From CBDDKS01 sp965230335 (GTDB taxonomy: Bacteria > Pseudomonadota > Gammaproteobacteria > Enterobacterales > Kangiellaceae): a DNA stretch of 64,000 bases. The notes beneath the pieces were generated by a model, which did no database searches, was not told the DNA's origin, and saw only the letters and a list, made by a program, of their open reading frames with translations. Numbering within the stretch: the stretch's first letter is position 1; the number at the start of each line of letters is the position of its first letter. The DNA is taken from NCBI GenBank assembly GCA_965230335.1, contig CBDDKS010000006.1, positions 1,860,001 through 1,924,000 of the forward strand, given 5' to 3'. Below are positions 25,871-34,071 of this stretch, one piece after another. A program made the translations under genes and the position numbers.

Positions 25871-26327
25871 TAACTAAATGAAATACTAAAACATATTTAA
25901 CCTCAGCTGTGCATAAGAAAAGTTCACATTGCTGAAGTTATTTAAGACTTAGCTTACTCAGAATTTAGATTAACTTAATTCCATTCTAAAAAGATACGTT
26001 ATTATTTTTTGTAATAATGGACTTATTTACCGTATTTAAATGATTTGATATACAACTCAAATTAACTGACCCTGGTTATGTATGTAGCCGGGGTTAACTG
26101 GTCATACTGGCATTATTCTTGCCCATGTTACAATGACAGCTTCTTTTTGTATGTTGTTGTAAATAAATTTGACATGGGTTTATAACAGAAATGAAACGTT
26201 TCAATAATGGAGAAAAAAATCCTGAAATATAAATTTCATTGTTAATTCACATTTCATGCATGAAAGGGATAACCTCCAAGTATATACTTCTCGGCGATTT
26301 AAACCAATCTTACAGGGGCAACAAGCC
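25871..26327 (+). promoter_or_regulatory. Gene-free 457-bp region before the PEP-CTERM gene
   Basis: This gap holds an imperfect hairpin just after the coiled-coil gene (AACCTCAGC/GCTGAAGTT around 25900-25945, possible terminator), the sigma-54-type promoter listed separately, and a leader of about 190 nt. The leader carries two palindromes, TGAAACGTTTCA (26192-26203) and TTTCATGCATGAAA (26252-26265). No protein-coding frame of interest is seen; an in-frame ATG at 26256 would only add 24 residues before the signal peptide of the next protein. Confidence 0.5.
26108..26122 (+). promoter_or_regulatory. Sigma-54 (-24/-12) promoter
   Basis: TGGCATTATTCTTGC has GG and GC elements with exactly the spacing of the RpoN consensus TGGCAC-N5-TTGC; one of the conserved bases differs. 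It is oriented toward the PEP-CTERM gene and predicts a start of transcription near 26134. Sigma-54 control, through the PrsK/PrsR two-component system, is established for PEP-CTERM/exosortase genomes; those regulators are not in this window. Confidence 0.6.
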
Positions 26328-27005
26328 ATGAAAAGCACAGCACTATTTTTAACAGCAGCTCTACTCTTTACAACTCAAATGAATGCAGCCTTAGTAACAA
26401 TCAGCAGTAATGCATTTGATTTAACTTACGATGATGAAACTATCGGATTATTTGGCACTCCCCAAATTTCTGGTAATACCGTTTTCTTTACACCCCATGA
26501 ATTTTCTACAACTTCATTAGATGGAAACGGAACTGGTTTTGTTAATAGTACGTTGCATATGACACTTCAACCTAAGCCTAGTGTGACATTTACATCGTTT
26601 AGTTATGTCGAACGGGGAGATTATATACTCGAAGGTGAGGGCGCTTCAGTGAATGTTTCTGGTCAAATTCGAGTCAGAAGTGTGAACGATGTGTTATCAG
26701 AAAGTAGCAGTTTTATGACAACCGATGCACCTTTGGATCAACAAGGATTAAATAACTGGGAAGCAGAAGCAACAATTGATGGTTCTACTGGTGATTGGAA
26801 GCCTGATGGCTCAGGTGTGATTTTGACTCTGGAAAATATACTCACTGCAAGAACAGACTGTCATAGTGAAATTGCTTTTATAGAAAAGAAATTTATTGGG
26901 TTTGATATTGGTACATCGGCAACTGTTGTACCTTTGCCTTCAGCATTTGTCTTTTTAATGTCTTCTTTGTTTTGTGGAGGCTTTTTATTGAGAAAGAAAA
27001 AGTAA
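26328..27005 (+). CDS. PEP-CTERM (VPLPS variant) sorted surface protein
   Basis: Exported protein of 225 residues with a signal peptide (about 1-20, ending NAA) and a C-terminal sorting signal at about 200-225: VVPLPSA, a hydrophobic helix, then RKKK. This is the tripartite PEP-CTERM architecture in its VPLPx form, cleaved and probably anchored or glycosylated through an exosortase; an exosortase gene lies 17 kb downstream. The central part is beta-rich with two cysteines and no family that I recognise. I chose the ATG at 26328 because it opens the signal peptide and follows GGGG at spacing 8. It is monocistronic, with a sigma-54-type promoter 200 bp upstream. Substrate proteins of this class are linked to biofilm and floc matrix; that role is inferred. 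Confidence 0.82.
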   Translation: MKSTALFLTAALLFTTQMNAALVTISSNAFDLTYDDETIGLFGTPQISGNTVFFTPHEFSTTSLDGNGTGFVNSTLHMTLQPKPSVTFTSFSYVERGDYILEGEGASVNVSGQIRVRSVNDVLSESSSFMTTDAPLDQQGLNNWEAEATIDGSTGDWKPDGSGVILTLENILTARTDCHSEIAFIEKKFIGFDIGTSATVVPLPSAFVFLMSSLFCGGFLLRKKK

Positions 27006-27045
27006 ACAGGCTCTAGCTCTTTTTTGCCCTTGAGTTAGGTCTTAA

Positions 27046-27149
27046 AGAGCGTCATTGTTTTTTTGATTTAAAATTGAACTGGTTAAGTTTATCAATTCTA
27101 CAAGGGACTGTAATAAAATAGTCACAAAAGTTCAATAAAATGACGCTCT
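27046..27149. repeat. 11-bp inverted repeat before the exopolysaccharide operon
   Basis: AGAGCGTCATT (27046-27056) recurs as its exact complement AATGACGCTCT (27139-27149), 82 bp apart. The interval contains no coding sequence and probably holds the promoter of the polysaccharide genes. Whether it is an operator, a remnant of a small element or chance is not clear. Confidence 0.35.
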
Positions 27150-27191
27150 ACTTAGCTTATTGCTATATTGTTACTGATAAGTACTTCTATT

Positions 27192-27785
27192 ATGCGTATC
27201 TACAACATTGTCTTTATATCACTGCTTTTATCATTTCCTTCTATTTGTATATCCGCAGATGGAGAGCCCAGTAAGCTCATTGAAAGTAGTAAAAAGTCAC
27301 ATGATTATAAAGTTCAACCTGGTGATCTACTTCGAATTTCTGTTTGGAAAGAAGCTGATATGCAAATTGAACTGGCAATTAGACCCGATGGGAAGTTTTC
27401 TTTTCCTTTAATTGGAGAAGTCAATACAAAAAATAGGGAAATTAATGATATTAAAAAAGAAATGGAAGAACGTTTGTCTGAATATATTCCCGAAGCTATT
27501 GTAACCATTATTATGTCAGAACCACTAGGAAATAAAATTTTTGTGATTGGACAAGTTAACCGCCCTGGAGAATTTCCACTGGTAAGACGCATTGATGTCG
27601 TGCAGGCATTGAGTAAAGCTGGTGGTATGACACCTTTTGCAGACAGCAAACATATCAAGATTTTAAGGCGAGATACGAATGGTGAACAGTATTCCATACC
27701 TTTTAATTATGCCAAAATCGCCAAAGGGAAAGACTTAAAACAGAATATCATGCTAGAAAGTGGTGATATTGTATTAGTCCCATAA
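27192..27785 (+). CDS. Polysaccharide export protein, Wza/PEP-CTERM-associated
   Basis: Periplasmic/outer-membrane component that forms or lines the export channel for the exopolysaccharide. Signal peptide at about 1-22; polysaccharide-export domain at about 37-115 (YKVQPGDLLRISVWKE, RPDGKFSFPLIGEV), then one SLBB domain at about 120-190 (VIGQVNRPGEFPLVRRIDVVQALSKAGGM). At 197 residues it is the short single-SLBB form found in exosortase-type EPS loci, not full-length Wza. I prefer the ATG at 27192, which starts the signal sequence; the TTG at 27168 would add 8 residues. It is the first gene of the EPS operon and is followed 2 bp later by the barrel gene. Confidence 0.9.
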   Translation: MRIYNIVFISLLLSFPSICISADGEPSKLIESSKKSHDYKVQPGDLLRISVWKEADMQIELAIRPDGKFSFPLIGEVNTKNREINDIKKEMEERLSEYIPEAIVTIIMSEPLGNKIFVIGQVNRPGEFPLVRRIDVVQALSKAGGMTPFADSKHIKILRRDTNGEQYSIPFNYAKIAKGKDLKQNIMLESGDIVLVP

Positions 27786-27787
27786 TA

Positions 27788-29083
27788 ATGCTCTCTAAAT
27801 TCAATAAAAGGTGGATTGACGTTGACTATTTATATCAAGGATTTTTGTTGATGATACTTAGCATGACTAGTTCACATGTGTTTGCTTATCAGTGGTACTG
27901 GCAACCAGAAGTATCTTTTACTCAAGGTTATGATGAAAACCCTGCTTATAGAACAGACAATATATTATCGAGCCAATCTAACAGAACGGATTTTTTATTG
28001 AGGACAGGTCTCAATGCAGAAACACATGAATTTGATGTGCAATATCGATGGAGAGATATTCAATATGATCGATTTATTTTATCGGGACAGCAAGATAATC
28101 GAACGGAGCAAAGAAATAATTACTTAACATTTAATGGACAGTATGCGTTGCCACGTTTTTTATGGAGCTTTGAAGCCCGTAATACTGATGAGCAATCATT
28201 TGAGATTGCTTTTGAAGATACTGGTGAAGCACGTGGTGATTTGATTAAAAATGAGCAGAGTATTTCAACAAATTTTCGTCATTTATTATCAGAAAGAGTC
28301 AGTTTGCAATTTGCTATATCATACTCTGAAACCAATTATAATCTAGTAAATAATTCTTTAGTAGATAATCGCTTTCAAATATATAGTTTAAATTATCAGT
28401 ATCAGTTAACGCCTAGATTAGCAATAACCAATGGTATATCAAGGCAGGAATTTTCTACAATTGATATTCTTAATCAATCCGATACTGATAGTTTAATGCT
28501 TGGAGTAAATTGGCAGTTTAGTTCAACGTTACAAGGTGATATTACTACAGGGTATAGAAAAACAAGCTCTTTATTTGAAAATAGAAACCCTGTTCCTGGT
28601 TTTCCTGGAGTTATTGTTGGATCTACTATCAGACCTCCAAGTAAAGCAGGGCAGTTTATAAATATAAATTTAACGAAAGGGCTATCTATTTCATCCTTAG
28701 ATTTATCATTGAATAATTCACTCATACCTAATGCAACAGGTTCACTGGATGAGAGAAATGAACTAACCTTTTCGTTAAATACCCGATTTAATTACAGGTT
28801 TAGGGTTTCTTTACGATTTAGATATTTTGATAGAAATAGACTTCAGATTAGTCCGCCAAATGAAAATGGTTCTGATAATCAACAAAATAATTCATTGAAT
28901 AATGATAATAGAATTTTTCGTAGATTAACGACATCATTTAATTACAGGTTAGATCGTTACTGGACATTTGTTACGGCTTTTCATATTGGCAAGCAATACT
29001 TTAGTGATGAAACTGATGCTCGATCAAGAACGTTAAGTATCGGTTTCATTTATCGTGGTAAAGAACAAAGATCGTCTTATTAG
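27788..29083 (+). CDS. Outer-membrane beta-barrel, PEP-CTERM EPS system
   Basis: 431 residues. After an N-terminal hydrophobic signal (about 16-34) the sequence is a succession of amphipathic beta strands with aromatic ends, such as FDVQYRWRDIQYDRFILSG and YRFRVSLRFRYFDRNRLQ. This matches the outer-membrane protein of about 400-500 residues (TIGR03016 type) that lies between the export protein and the chain-length protein in exosortase EPS loci. It probably forms the outer-membrane pore for the polymer, because the Wza-like protein here is too short to cross the membrane. The start is the ATG 2 bp after the previous stop; the signal peptide then has an unusually long n-region. The barrel assignment rests on strand pattern, not on a catalytic motif. 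Confidence 0.78.
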   Translation: MLSKFNKRWIDVDYLYQGFLLMILSMTSSHVFAYQWYWQPEVSFTQGYDENPAYRTDNILSSQSNRTDFLLRTGLNAETHEFDVQYRWRDIQYDRFILSGQQDNRTEQRNNYLTFNGQYALPRFLWSFEARNTDEQSFEIAFEDTGEARGDLIKNEQSISTNFRHLLSERVSLQFAISYSETNYNLVNNSLVDNRFQIYSLNYQYQLTPRLAITNGISRQEFSTIDILNQSDTDSLMLGVNWQFSSTLQGDITTGYRKTSSLFENRNPVPGFPGVIVGSTIRPPSKAGQFININLTKGLSISSLDLSLNNSLIPNATGSLDERNELTFSLNTRFNYRFRVSLRFRYFDRNRLQISPPNENGSDNQQNNSLNNDNRIFRRLTTSFNYRLDRYWTFVTAFHIGKQYFSDETDARSRTLSIGFIYRGKEQRSSY

Positions 29084-29107
29084 TGGCATAATTTAGAGTA
29101 AAGTAAC

Positions 29108-30895
29108 ATGACAGCAGAATCCATTGATTATCAAAAAGTATCACAGCCTACAAAAGGAATGAAAGACTATTTAAATACCCTATGGCGTCGAAAATATCAA
29201 GCAATGATTGTTGGATTTATATTATTGATTATTGTTGTTTCTTTAGCATTAGGGTTACCTTCTATCTATCGTTCATCGTCAACCATACTGATTGAGCAAC
29301 AGGAAATTCCACAGGATTTAGTAAGAACAACCATTACCAGTTATGCCGATCAACGTATCCAGGTTATTTCACAAAGGGTGATGACCAGTTTAAATTTATG
29401 GGAGATTATTAAAAAATTCGAACTTTATAAAGATATGCGTAAAGAGGAACCACGAGAACTTGTACTTAAGGAAATGAGAGATAATATCTCATTAGATACT
29501 TTAAGTGCTGATGTGGTTGATCCACGAAGTGGACGGCCAATACAAGCAACTATAGCTTTTACTTTGGCTTTTAAAAATAAATCGCCTTCAATAGCTCAAA
29601 AAGTGGCCAATGAATTAACTTCTTTATTTTTAAAGGAAAACTTAAAAAGTCGAACTCAAATGGCGACTGATACATCAAGATTTTTAGAAGAAGAAACAAG
29701 AAAGTTAAGTTTGAAAATAACAGATTTAGAAACAAGACTTGCTGAGTTTAAGGAAAAAAATGTTAATAACCTTCCAGAATTGGCACAATTAAATCAACAA
29801 ACATTGCAAAGAACAGAAAGAGAAGCAGAAGAAGTGGAAAGAGAAATTAATATGTTAAGAGAAAGAAAAATTTATTTGGAGTCTCAGCTTGGTCAAATAA
29901 CACCCAGTTCCAGTGTTATATCTGAAACAGGGGAAAGAGTTTTAAGTCCAGCGGGGAGATTAAAAGTATTAAAAACGGAGTATTTACGTTTGTCAGCCGT
30001 ATATTCTAAAAATCATCCAGAAATAAAACGTTTAAATAGAGAAATTTCAGCATTAGAAACTGAAGTTGAAGTTACTGATTCCAGTAAAGAAATTAAAGAA
30101 CAAATTATATCTCTCGAAGCTGAATTACTAAAAGAACAAGAACATTATTCTGAACAACATCCAGTGATTAAAAAATTACAAAAGCAGATTGGATCTTTAA
30201 GAGAGGTTTATCAACAAAAAGTATCTACTGAAAAATTATTTTTAAATAGCCAAAAAGATGAAGTTGTAGGAGATAATCCGGTATTTATACAGTTAAAAAC
30301 ACAATTAGAAGCTACTGAAACAGAGTTACTCAGTTTGTATAATAAAAAAGAAAAACTGAATAATAAAATGGTTAAATATGAACTAAGACTGATTCAAACA
30401 CCACAAATAGAAAAAGATTATCGAACATTATTACGTGATTATGACAATGCCTTAATAGACTATAAAGAAACCAAGTCTAAGTTAGTCGCTGCTCAATTAG
30501 CTGAATCAATGGAAATTGGAAGAAAAGGTGAAAGATTTACGCTTATAGAACCTCCGATATTGCCACAGAAACCAGTGAGTCCTAATAGAACAGCTATACT
30601 TATTTTAGGTTTTTTCTTTAGTATAATATTAAGTATTGGTTTTGCGATATTGTTAGATACTATTGATGGAAGGTTACACGGACAAAAAATTATTAATCAT
30701 TTAATAGGAGAGTCTTCCTTATCAGTTATACCTTACATTATGACAAATGCCGAAATAAAAAAACGAAAGACGGTTTTGAAATTAAGTATTTTATTATTAT
30801 TTATCTTTACTAGTTTAATTATTATTTTGTTTCATATATTTATTATGCCAATAGATACACTCTGGTATATTTTGGCGAGGCGATTTGGAGTTTAA
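29108..30895 (+). CDS. Polysaccharide chain-length determinant (Wzz/GNVR family)
   Basis: Inner-membrane co-polymerase controlling polymer length, 595 residues. The first membrane helix (about 33-53) follows the Wzz-type start MKDYLNTLWRRKYQ; the long periplasmic coiled coil (about 190-420) is rich in Glu, Lys and Leu. The GNVR-like C-terminal region (TPQIEKDYRTLLRDYDNALIDY, PILPQKPVSPNR) precedes helices near 500-518 and 560-580. The kinase domain is not fused; it is encoded by the next gene 1 bp after the stop. Length and context fit the exosortase-system chain-length family (TIGR03007 type). An extra C-terminal hydrophobic helix is unusual for Wzz proteins, which normally have two. Confidence 0.88.
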   Translation: MTAESIDYQKVSQPTKGMKDYLNTLWRRKYQAMIVGFILLIIVVSLALGLPSIYRSSSTILIEQQEIPQDLVRTTITSYADQRIQVISQRVMTSLNLWEIIKKFELYKDMRKEEPRELVLKEMRDNISLDTLSADVVDPRSGRPIQATIAFTLAFKNKSPSIAQKVANELTSLFLKENLKSRTQMATDTSRFLEEETRKLSLKITDLETRLAEFKEKNVNNLPELAQLNQQTLQRTEREAEEVEREINMLRERKIYLESQLGQITPSSSVISETGERVLSPAGRLKVLKTEYLRLSAVYSKNHPEIKRLNREISALETEVEVTDSSKEIKEQIISLEAELLKEQEHYSEQHPVIKKLQKQIGSLREVYQQKVSTEKLFLNSQKDEVVGDNPVFIQLKTQLEATETELLSLYNKKEKLNNKMVKYELRLIQTPQIEKDYRTLLRDYDNALIDYKETKSKLVAAQLAESMEIGRKGERFTLIEPPILPQKPVSPNRTAILILGFFFSIILSIGFAILLDTIDGRLHGQKIINHLIGESSLSVIPYIMTNAEIKKRKTVLKLSILLLFIFTSLIIILFHIFIMPIDTLWYILARRFGV

Positions 30896-30896
30896 T

Positions 30897-31676
30897 ATGG
30901 CAATTTTTAAAAAAATGAAAAAATCTAATGATCACAATGAAGAAGAAAAAACGATAGAACAGTTTATCGGTAAAAATTCATTGATCTATTCAAAAACAAA
31001 AAAAATTAATGTATTACCACAAATTCTCAGGAAAAACAGGGTTATTTCTATTGGACAAAATAATAAAATATCCAATGCTTATAAAATTTTAAGGACACGA
31101 ATTCTTCAACGGATGAAGATAAAAGAATGGAAGACTTTAGGTATAACCAGTACAGAAGAAAAAGAAGGAAAGAGTTTAACGGCCGTTAATTTGGCAATTA
31201 GTATTGCTCAAGATAGTCGTCATACAGCATTGCTTGTTGATTTTAATTTTCAAAGTCCAGGCTTGCAATCTTTTTTTGAGTTAAAGCCTGAGAATGGTAT
31301 TAATGATTACTTTCTAAATAATACTCCAATTGAAGAAATACTAATTAATCCAGGTATTGAGGGATTAGTTATTTTACCATGTATCAAACCTATTAAAAAT
31401 TCGTCAGAGACTTTGTCTTCTGAGACAGCAATTAAATTAGTTAATGAGCTAAAGGAACGCTATAAAGACAGGGTAATTATTTTTGATTTACCGCCTTTAT
31501 TAAGTAGCGATGATGTTATTGCTTTTTCTCCATATATTGATACCGCCTTATTAGTTATTGAAGATGGAAAAACAAAAAAGGAAAATTTAGTACAGTCTAT
31601 AAATTATTTAGGAAAAACACCATTAATTGGTACAGTATTAAATAAATCCGGTGGACGTTCGCTGATGAGAAAGTAA
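30897..31676 (+). CDS. CpsD/CapB-like tyrosine kinase, degenerate P-loop
   Basis: Cytosolic partner of the chain-length protein, 259 residues, of the BY-kinase/ParA-like fold. Visible: TLGITSTEEKEGKSLTAVNL (Walker A region), LLVDFNFQSPGL (Walker A') and VIIFDLPPLLSSDDV (Walker B). The P-loop has EEKEGKS where the family normally has a Pro-Gly-Glu-Gly-Lys-Ser run, so the first glycines are lost while the Lys-Ser pair remains. The C-terminus (LNKSGGRSLMRK) lacks the tyrosine cluster that BY-kinases autophosphorylate. It may therefore be a regulatory homologue rather than an active autokinase. The ATG at 30897 follows TTGGAG, just 1 bp after the previous stop; the upstream frame start at 30885 lies in that gene. 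Confidence 0.8.
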   Translation: MAIFKKMKKSNDHNEEEKTIEQFIGKNSLIYSKTKKINVLPQILRKNRVISIGQNNKISNAYKILRTRILQRMKIKEWKTLGITSTEEKEGKSLTAVNLAISIAQDSRHTALLVDFNFQSPGLQSFFELKPENGINDYFLNNTPIEEILINPGIEGLVILPCIKPIKNSSETLSSETAIKLVNELKERYKDRVIIFDLPPLLSSDDVIAFSPYIDTALLVIEDGKTKKENLVQSINYLGKTPLIGTVLNKSGGRSLMRK

Positions 31677-32947
31677 TGCTTTGCAAAGCTAAAATTACAT
31701 TAAAAAAACATGAAAAACTGATTTATACTGTATTAGATCAAGGAGTTTATTCAGGTTCAAATTTTGTTGTTGTTATTTTATTAGCAAACATGTTGTCTCC
31801 TAAAGACTTTGGATTATATTCATTATTGTTTGCAAGTATTATGGTTTTGAATTGTTTTCAAAACGCATTTATTACAGGGCCATTTAAAGTGCTTTCAATT
31901 TCTAAAAAAGGTAATGTAAATCAGAACTATTTATATTTTAATATTATTGCTCAATTTATTATTTCATTTTTTCTTGGAGTATTGTTTTTTTGTATAATAT
32001 ATTTGGGGTTTGATTTTAAGTTAAAAGTTTCATTTGTTATTGCATTATGTTTATTTTTCCAACAGCTATATGAATTTATACGAGTTTATTATTTAACAAA
32101 ATTAAATATAAAAAGGCTTTTAATTATTGATCTTCTTGTTGTGTCAATGAGAATAATTTTATTACTAATTTATTTAAATTCTAAAGTAGGGCTATATGAG
32201 TGCTTTGTTATACTATCTATTCCTTATTGTATTTCGTATATTTTCTTTCCAATAAAAATAAAGGGAAAAATGAGTAAAAATAATTTTAATGATATTCTGA
32301 AAAAAAATTATCAATATGGAAAATGGCTGTTTTATGAGAGTATAGCGTATATTTTTTCTACTAGAATATATATTTATTTTGTTGGGATTGTGATTAACGT
32401 AGAAGCTGTAGGTGTATTAAATGCTACACAAAAAATACTAGATACAATAAATGTATTTGCAATGGGAATTGTTTCATATTTAATACCAAAATCAAGAAAG
32501 CAATTACTTGAAAACGGTTATTTTTTATGGAAAGAAACATTTATAAATATAGGGATTTTTATGAATATAATAATTTTTATATTGTTAATTATTTTATCGA
32601 TGTTTTCTGATTATTTATTAACATTATTGTATTCATCTTATTATGCACAATATAGTTATTTAATACCAATCTTAGCTGTTGGTTATATGTTTATGTCAAT
32701 TAATTCTATTTTGAGCGCTGCATTTAAAACAACTGAGCAACCAAAGTATGGTGTTTATGCTAAATTACTATCTGCCATAATTTCTTTATTATATGTGTAT
32801 CCTGCACTAACTTTCCTGGATGTTAAAGGAGCTGCATTAGGTTTAGTATTAACACAATTTTTATGGTTATGTGTTTATGTATACAATGTATATATTGGAA
32901 ATCTCAGTAAAAAGTCTGTAATGAAAAAAATATCAACTTATAATTGA
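31676..32947 (+). CDS. Polysaccharide flippase, Wzx/MATE-like
   Basis: An integral membrane protein of 423 residues with about 12 hydrophobic helices, starting with GVYSGSNFVVVILLANMLSPKDFGLYSLLF, the typical first helices of Wzx/polysaccharide biosynthesis proteins. It should flip the undecaprenyl-linked repeat unit to the periplasm. The sequence is very AT-rich and Ile/Leu/Phe rich. The ATG overlaps the stop of the kinase gene (TAATG), which argues for translational coupling. It begins the AT-rich cassette that runs to about 38.8 kb. Confidence 0.82.
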   Translation: MLCKAKITLKKHEKLIYTVLDQGVYSGSNFVVVILLANMLSPKDFGLYSLLFASIMVLNCFQNAFITGPFKVLSISKKGNVNQNYLYFNIIAQFIISFFLGVLFFCIIYLGFDFKLKVSFVIALCLFFQQLYEFIRVYYLTKLNIKRLLIIDLLVVSMRIILLLIYLNSKVGLYECFVILSIPYCISYIFFPIKIKGKMSKNNFNDILKKNYQYGKWLFYESIAYIFSTRIYIYFVGIVINVEAVGVLNATQKILDTINVFAMGIVSYLIPKSRKQLLENGYFLWKETFINIGIFMNIIIFILLIILSMFSDYLLTLLYSSYYAQYSYLIPILAVGYMFMSINSILSAAFKTTEQPKYGVYAKLLSAIISLLYVYPALTFLDVKGAALGLVLTQFLWLCVYVYNVYIGNLSKKSVMKKISTYN

Positions 32948-32958
32948 GTAATTATTTA

Positions 32959-34071
32959 ATGAGAAAAACTTTAAAATATAGTTTGATTGTTATTATTATG
33001 ATTTTTAGTGTTGCATTGAAATCAAATGAAAATAACAATGTTATGTGTGAGTCTAGGGTCATTTTTGATGAAAGATTTAATTGGGCTTTATCAAAAAGAA
33101 ATACAATGGAAGTATTAAAGAGAATAAAAAAAGCTGGATTTAATACGTATATTGTCAATGTTTGGCATGGTAAAGGAACATATTATAAAACAAAGCAGGC
33201 ATATGTTTTTGATAATGATATTTTGAAAAGACGCCTAAGTTATGAAGATCCTTTGGAATATTTAATCAAACAGGCACACAGACTGGGTATTGAAGTACAT
33301 CCTTGGTTTACTGTTGTGAAAAGAGAAAGTAAAAAGTATAAACAATTTTATGATGAAGGTACGCCACCAGGAGCATTTAACGTGCATAATAAAGAATTTA
33401 GGCAATTTATTGTAAAGTTAATCTTGGAAGTGGTAGATAATTATAATATTGATGGAGTTAATTTGGATTACATTCGAACGATGGGGATTTGTAAATCAAA
33501 ATTATGTGTTAATGAATACAAGAAAAAGTACAAACATTCTTTAATAGATGATATTAAATTAATTTATAAAGATAAAGATGCAAGAAAAAGAATTGAAATA
33601 TGGCAAGATGACTCTATAGAAGAAATAATAAGAGAGCTCTCTAAAAAAATTAGAGTTAAAAAGAAAAATATTGTGATTAGTATAGATGGACAACCATTTC
33701 CTAGTTCAATGAAAAGACCTTTACAGGGAAGGAATTCGATAAAGTGGATTCAAAATAAATGGATAGATGTTATTTATAATATGGATTATAGAAAAGAATT
33801 TGATCATGAACGTTTTTCTTTAGCATATAATGAAGTTGGGTATAACTCACAAATGATTTTTTTATTTGGAAATTATGATAGAGTAAGTAAAAAGGCTGTT
33901 TCTAGAGATGAGAGTATAGTGAATAACTTTATAGAGTTTTCTAGAGCAAAATGGAATAACAGAGGTATTGGAATTTATCTGTATTCTACTTTATCTACCA
34001 AACAAATTGTTAAATTGAAATCAAATGTATTTTCTATACCAGCTAAACCATGTTGGATAGGCAAAAAATAA
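32959..34071 (+). CDS. Secreted GHL10-like glycosidase (family 10-like)
   Basis: 370 residues. A signal peptide or anchor (about 1-22) is followed by a TIM-barrel-type domain. Recognisable parts are RIKKAGFNTYIVNVWHGKG, AHRLGIEVHPWFTV, and NIDGVNLDYIR, the last resembling the conserved DGxxxDYIRYP strand of the putative glycosyl hydrolase-like 10 (GHL10) family. Such enzymes can trim or degrade the exported polysaccharide. Two cysteines in GICKSKLCVNEYKKK may pair. I chose ATG 32959, which begins the signal sequence; a TTG at 32944 is an alternative. It lies between the flippase and polymerase genes, overlapping the latter by one base. Substrate unknown, most likely the polymer made here. Confidence 0.7.
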   Translation: MRKTLKYSLIVIIMIFSVALKSNENNNVMCESRVIFDERFNWALSKRNTMEVLKRIKKAGFNTYIVNVWHGKGTYYKTKQAYVFDNDILKRRLSYEDPLEYLIKQAHRLGIEVHPWFTVVKRESKKYKQFYDEGTPPGAFNVHNKEFRQFIVKLILEVVDNYNIDGVNLDYIRTMGICKSKLCVNEYKKKYKHSLIDDIKLIYKDKDARKRIEIWQDDSIEEIIRELSKKIRVKKKNIVISIDGQPFPSSMKRPLQGRNSIKWIQNKWIDVIYNMDYRKEFDHERFSLAYNEVGYNSQMIFLFGNYDRVSKKAVSRDESIVNNFIEFSRAKWNNRGIGIYLYSTLSTKQIVKLKSNVFSIPAKPCWIGKK

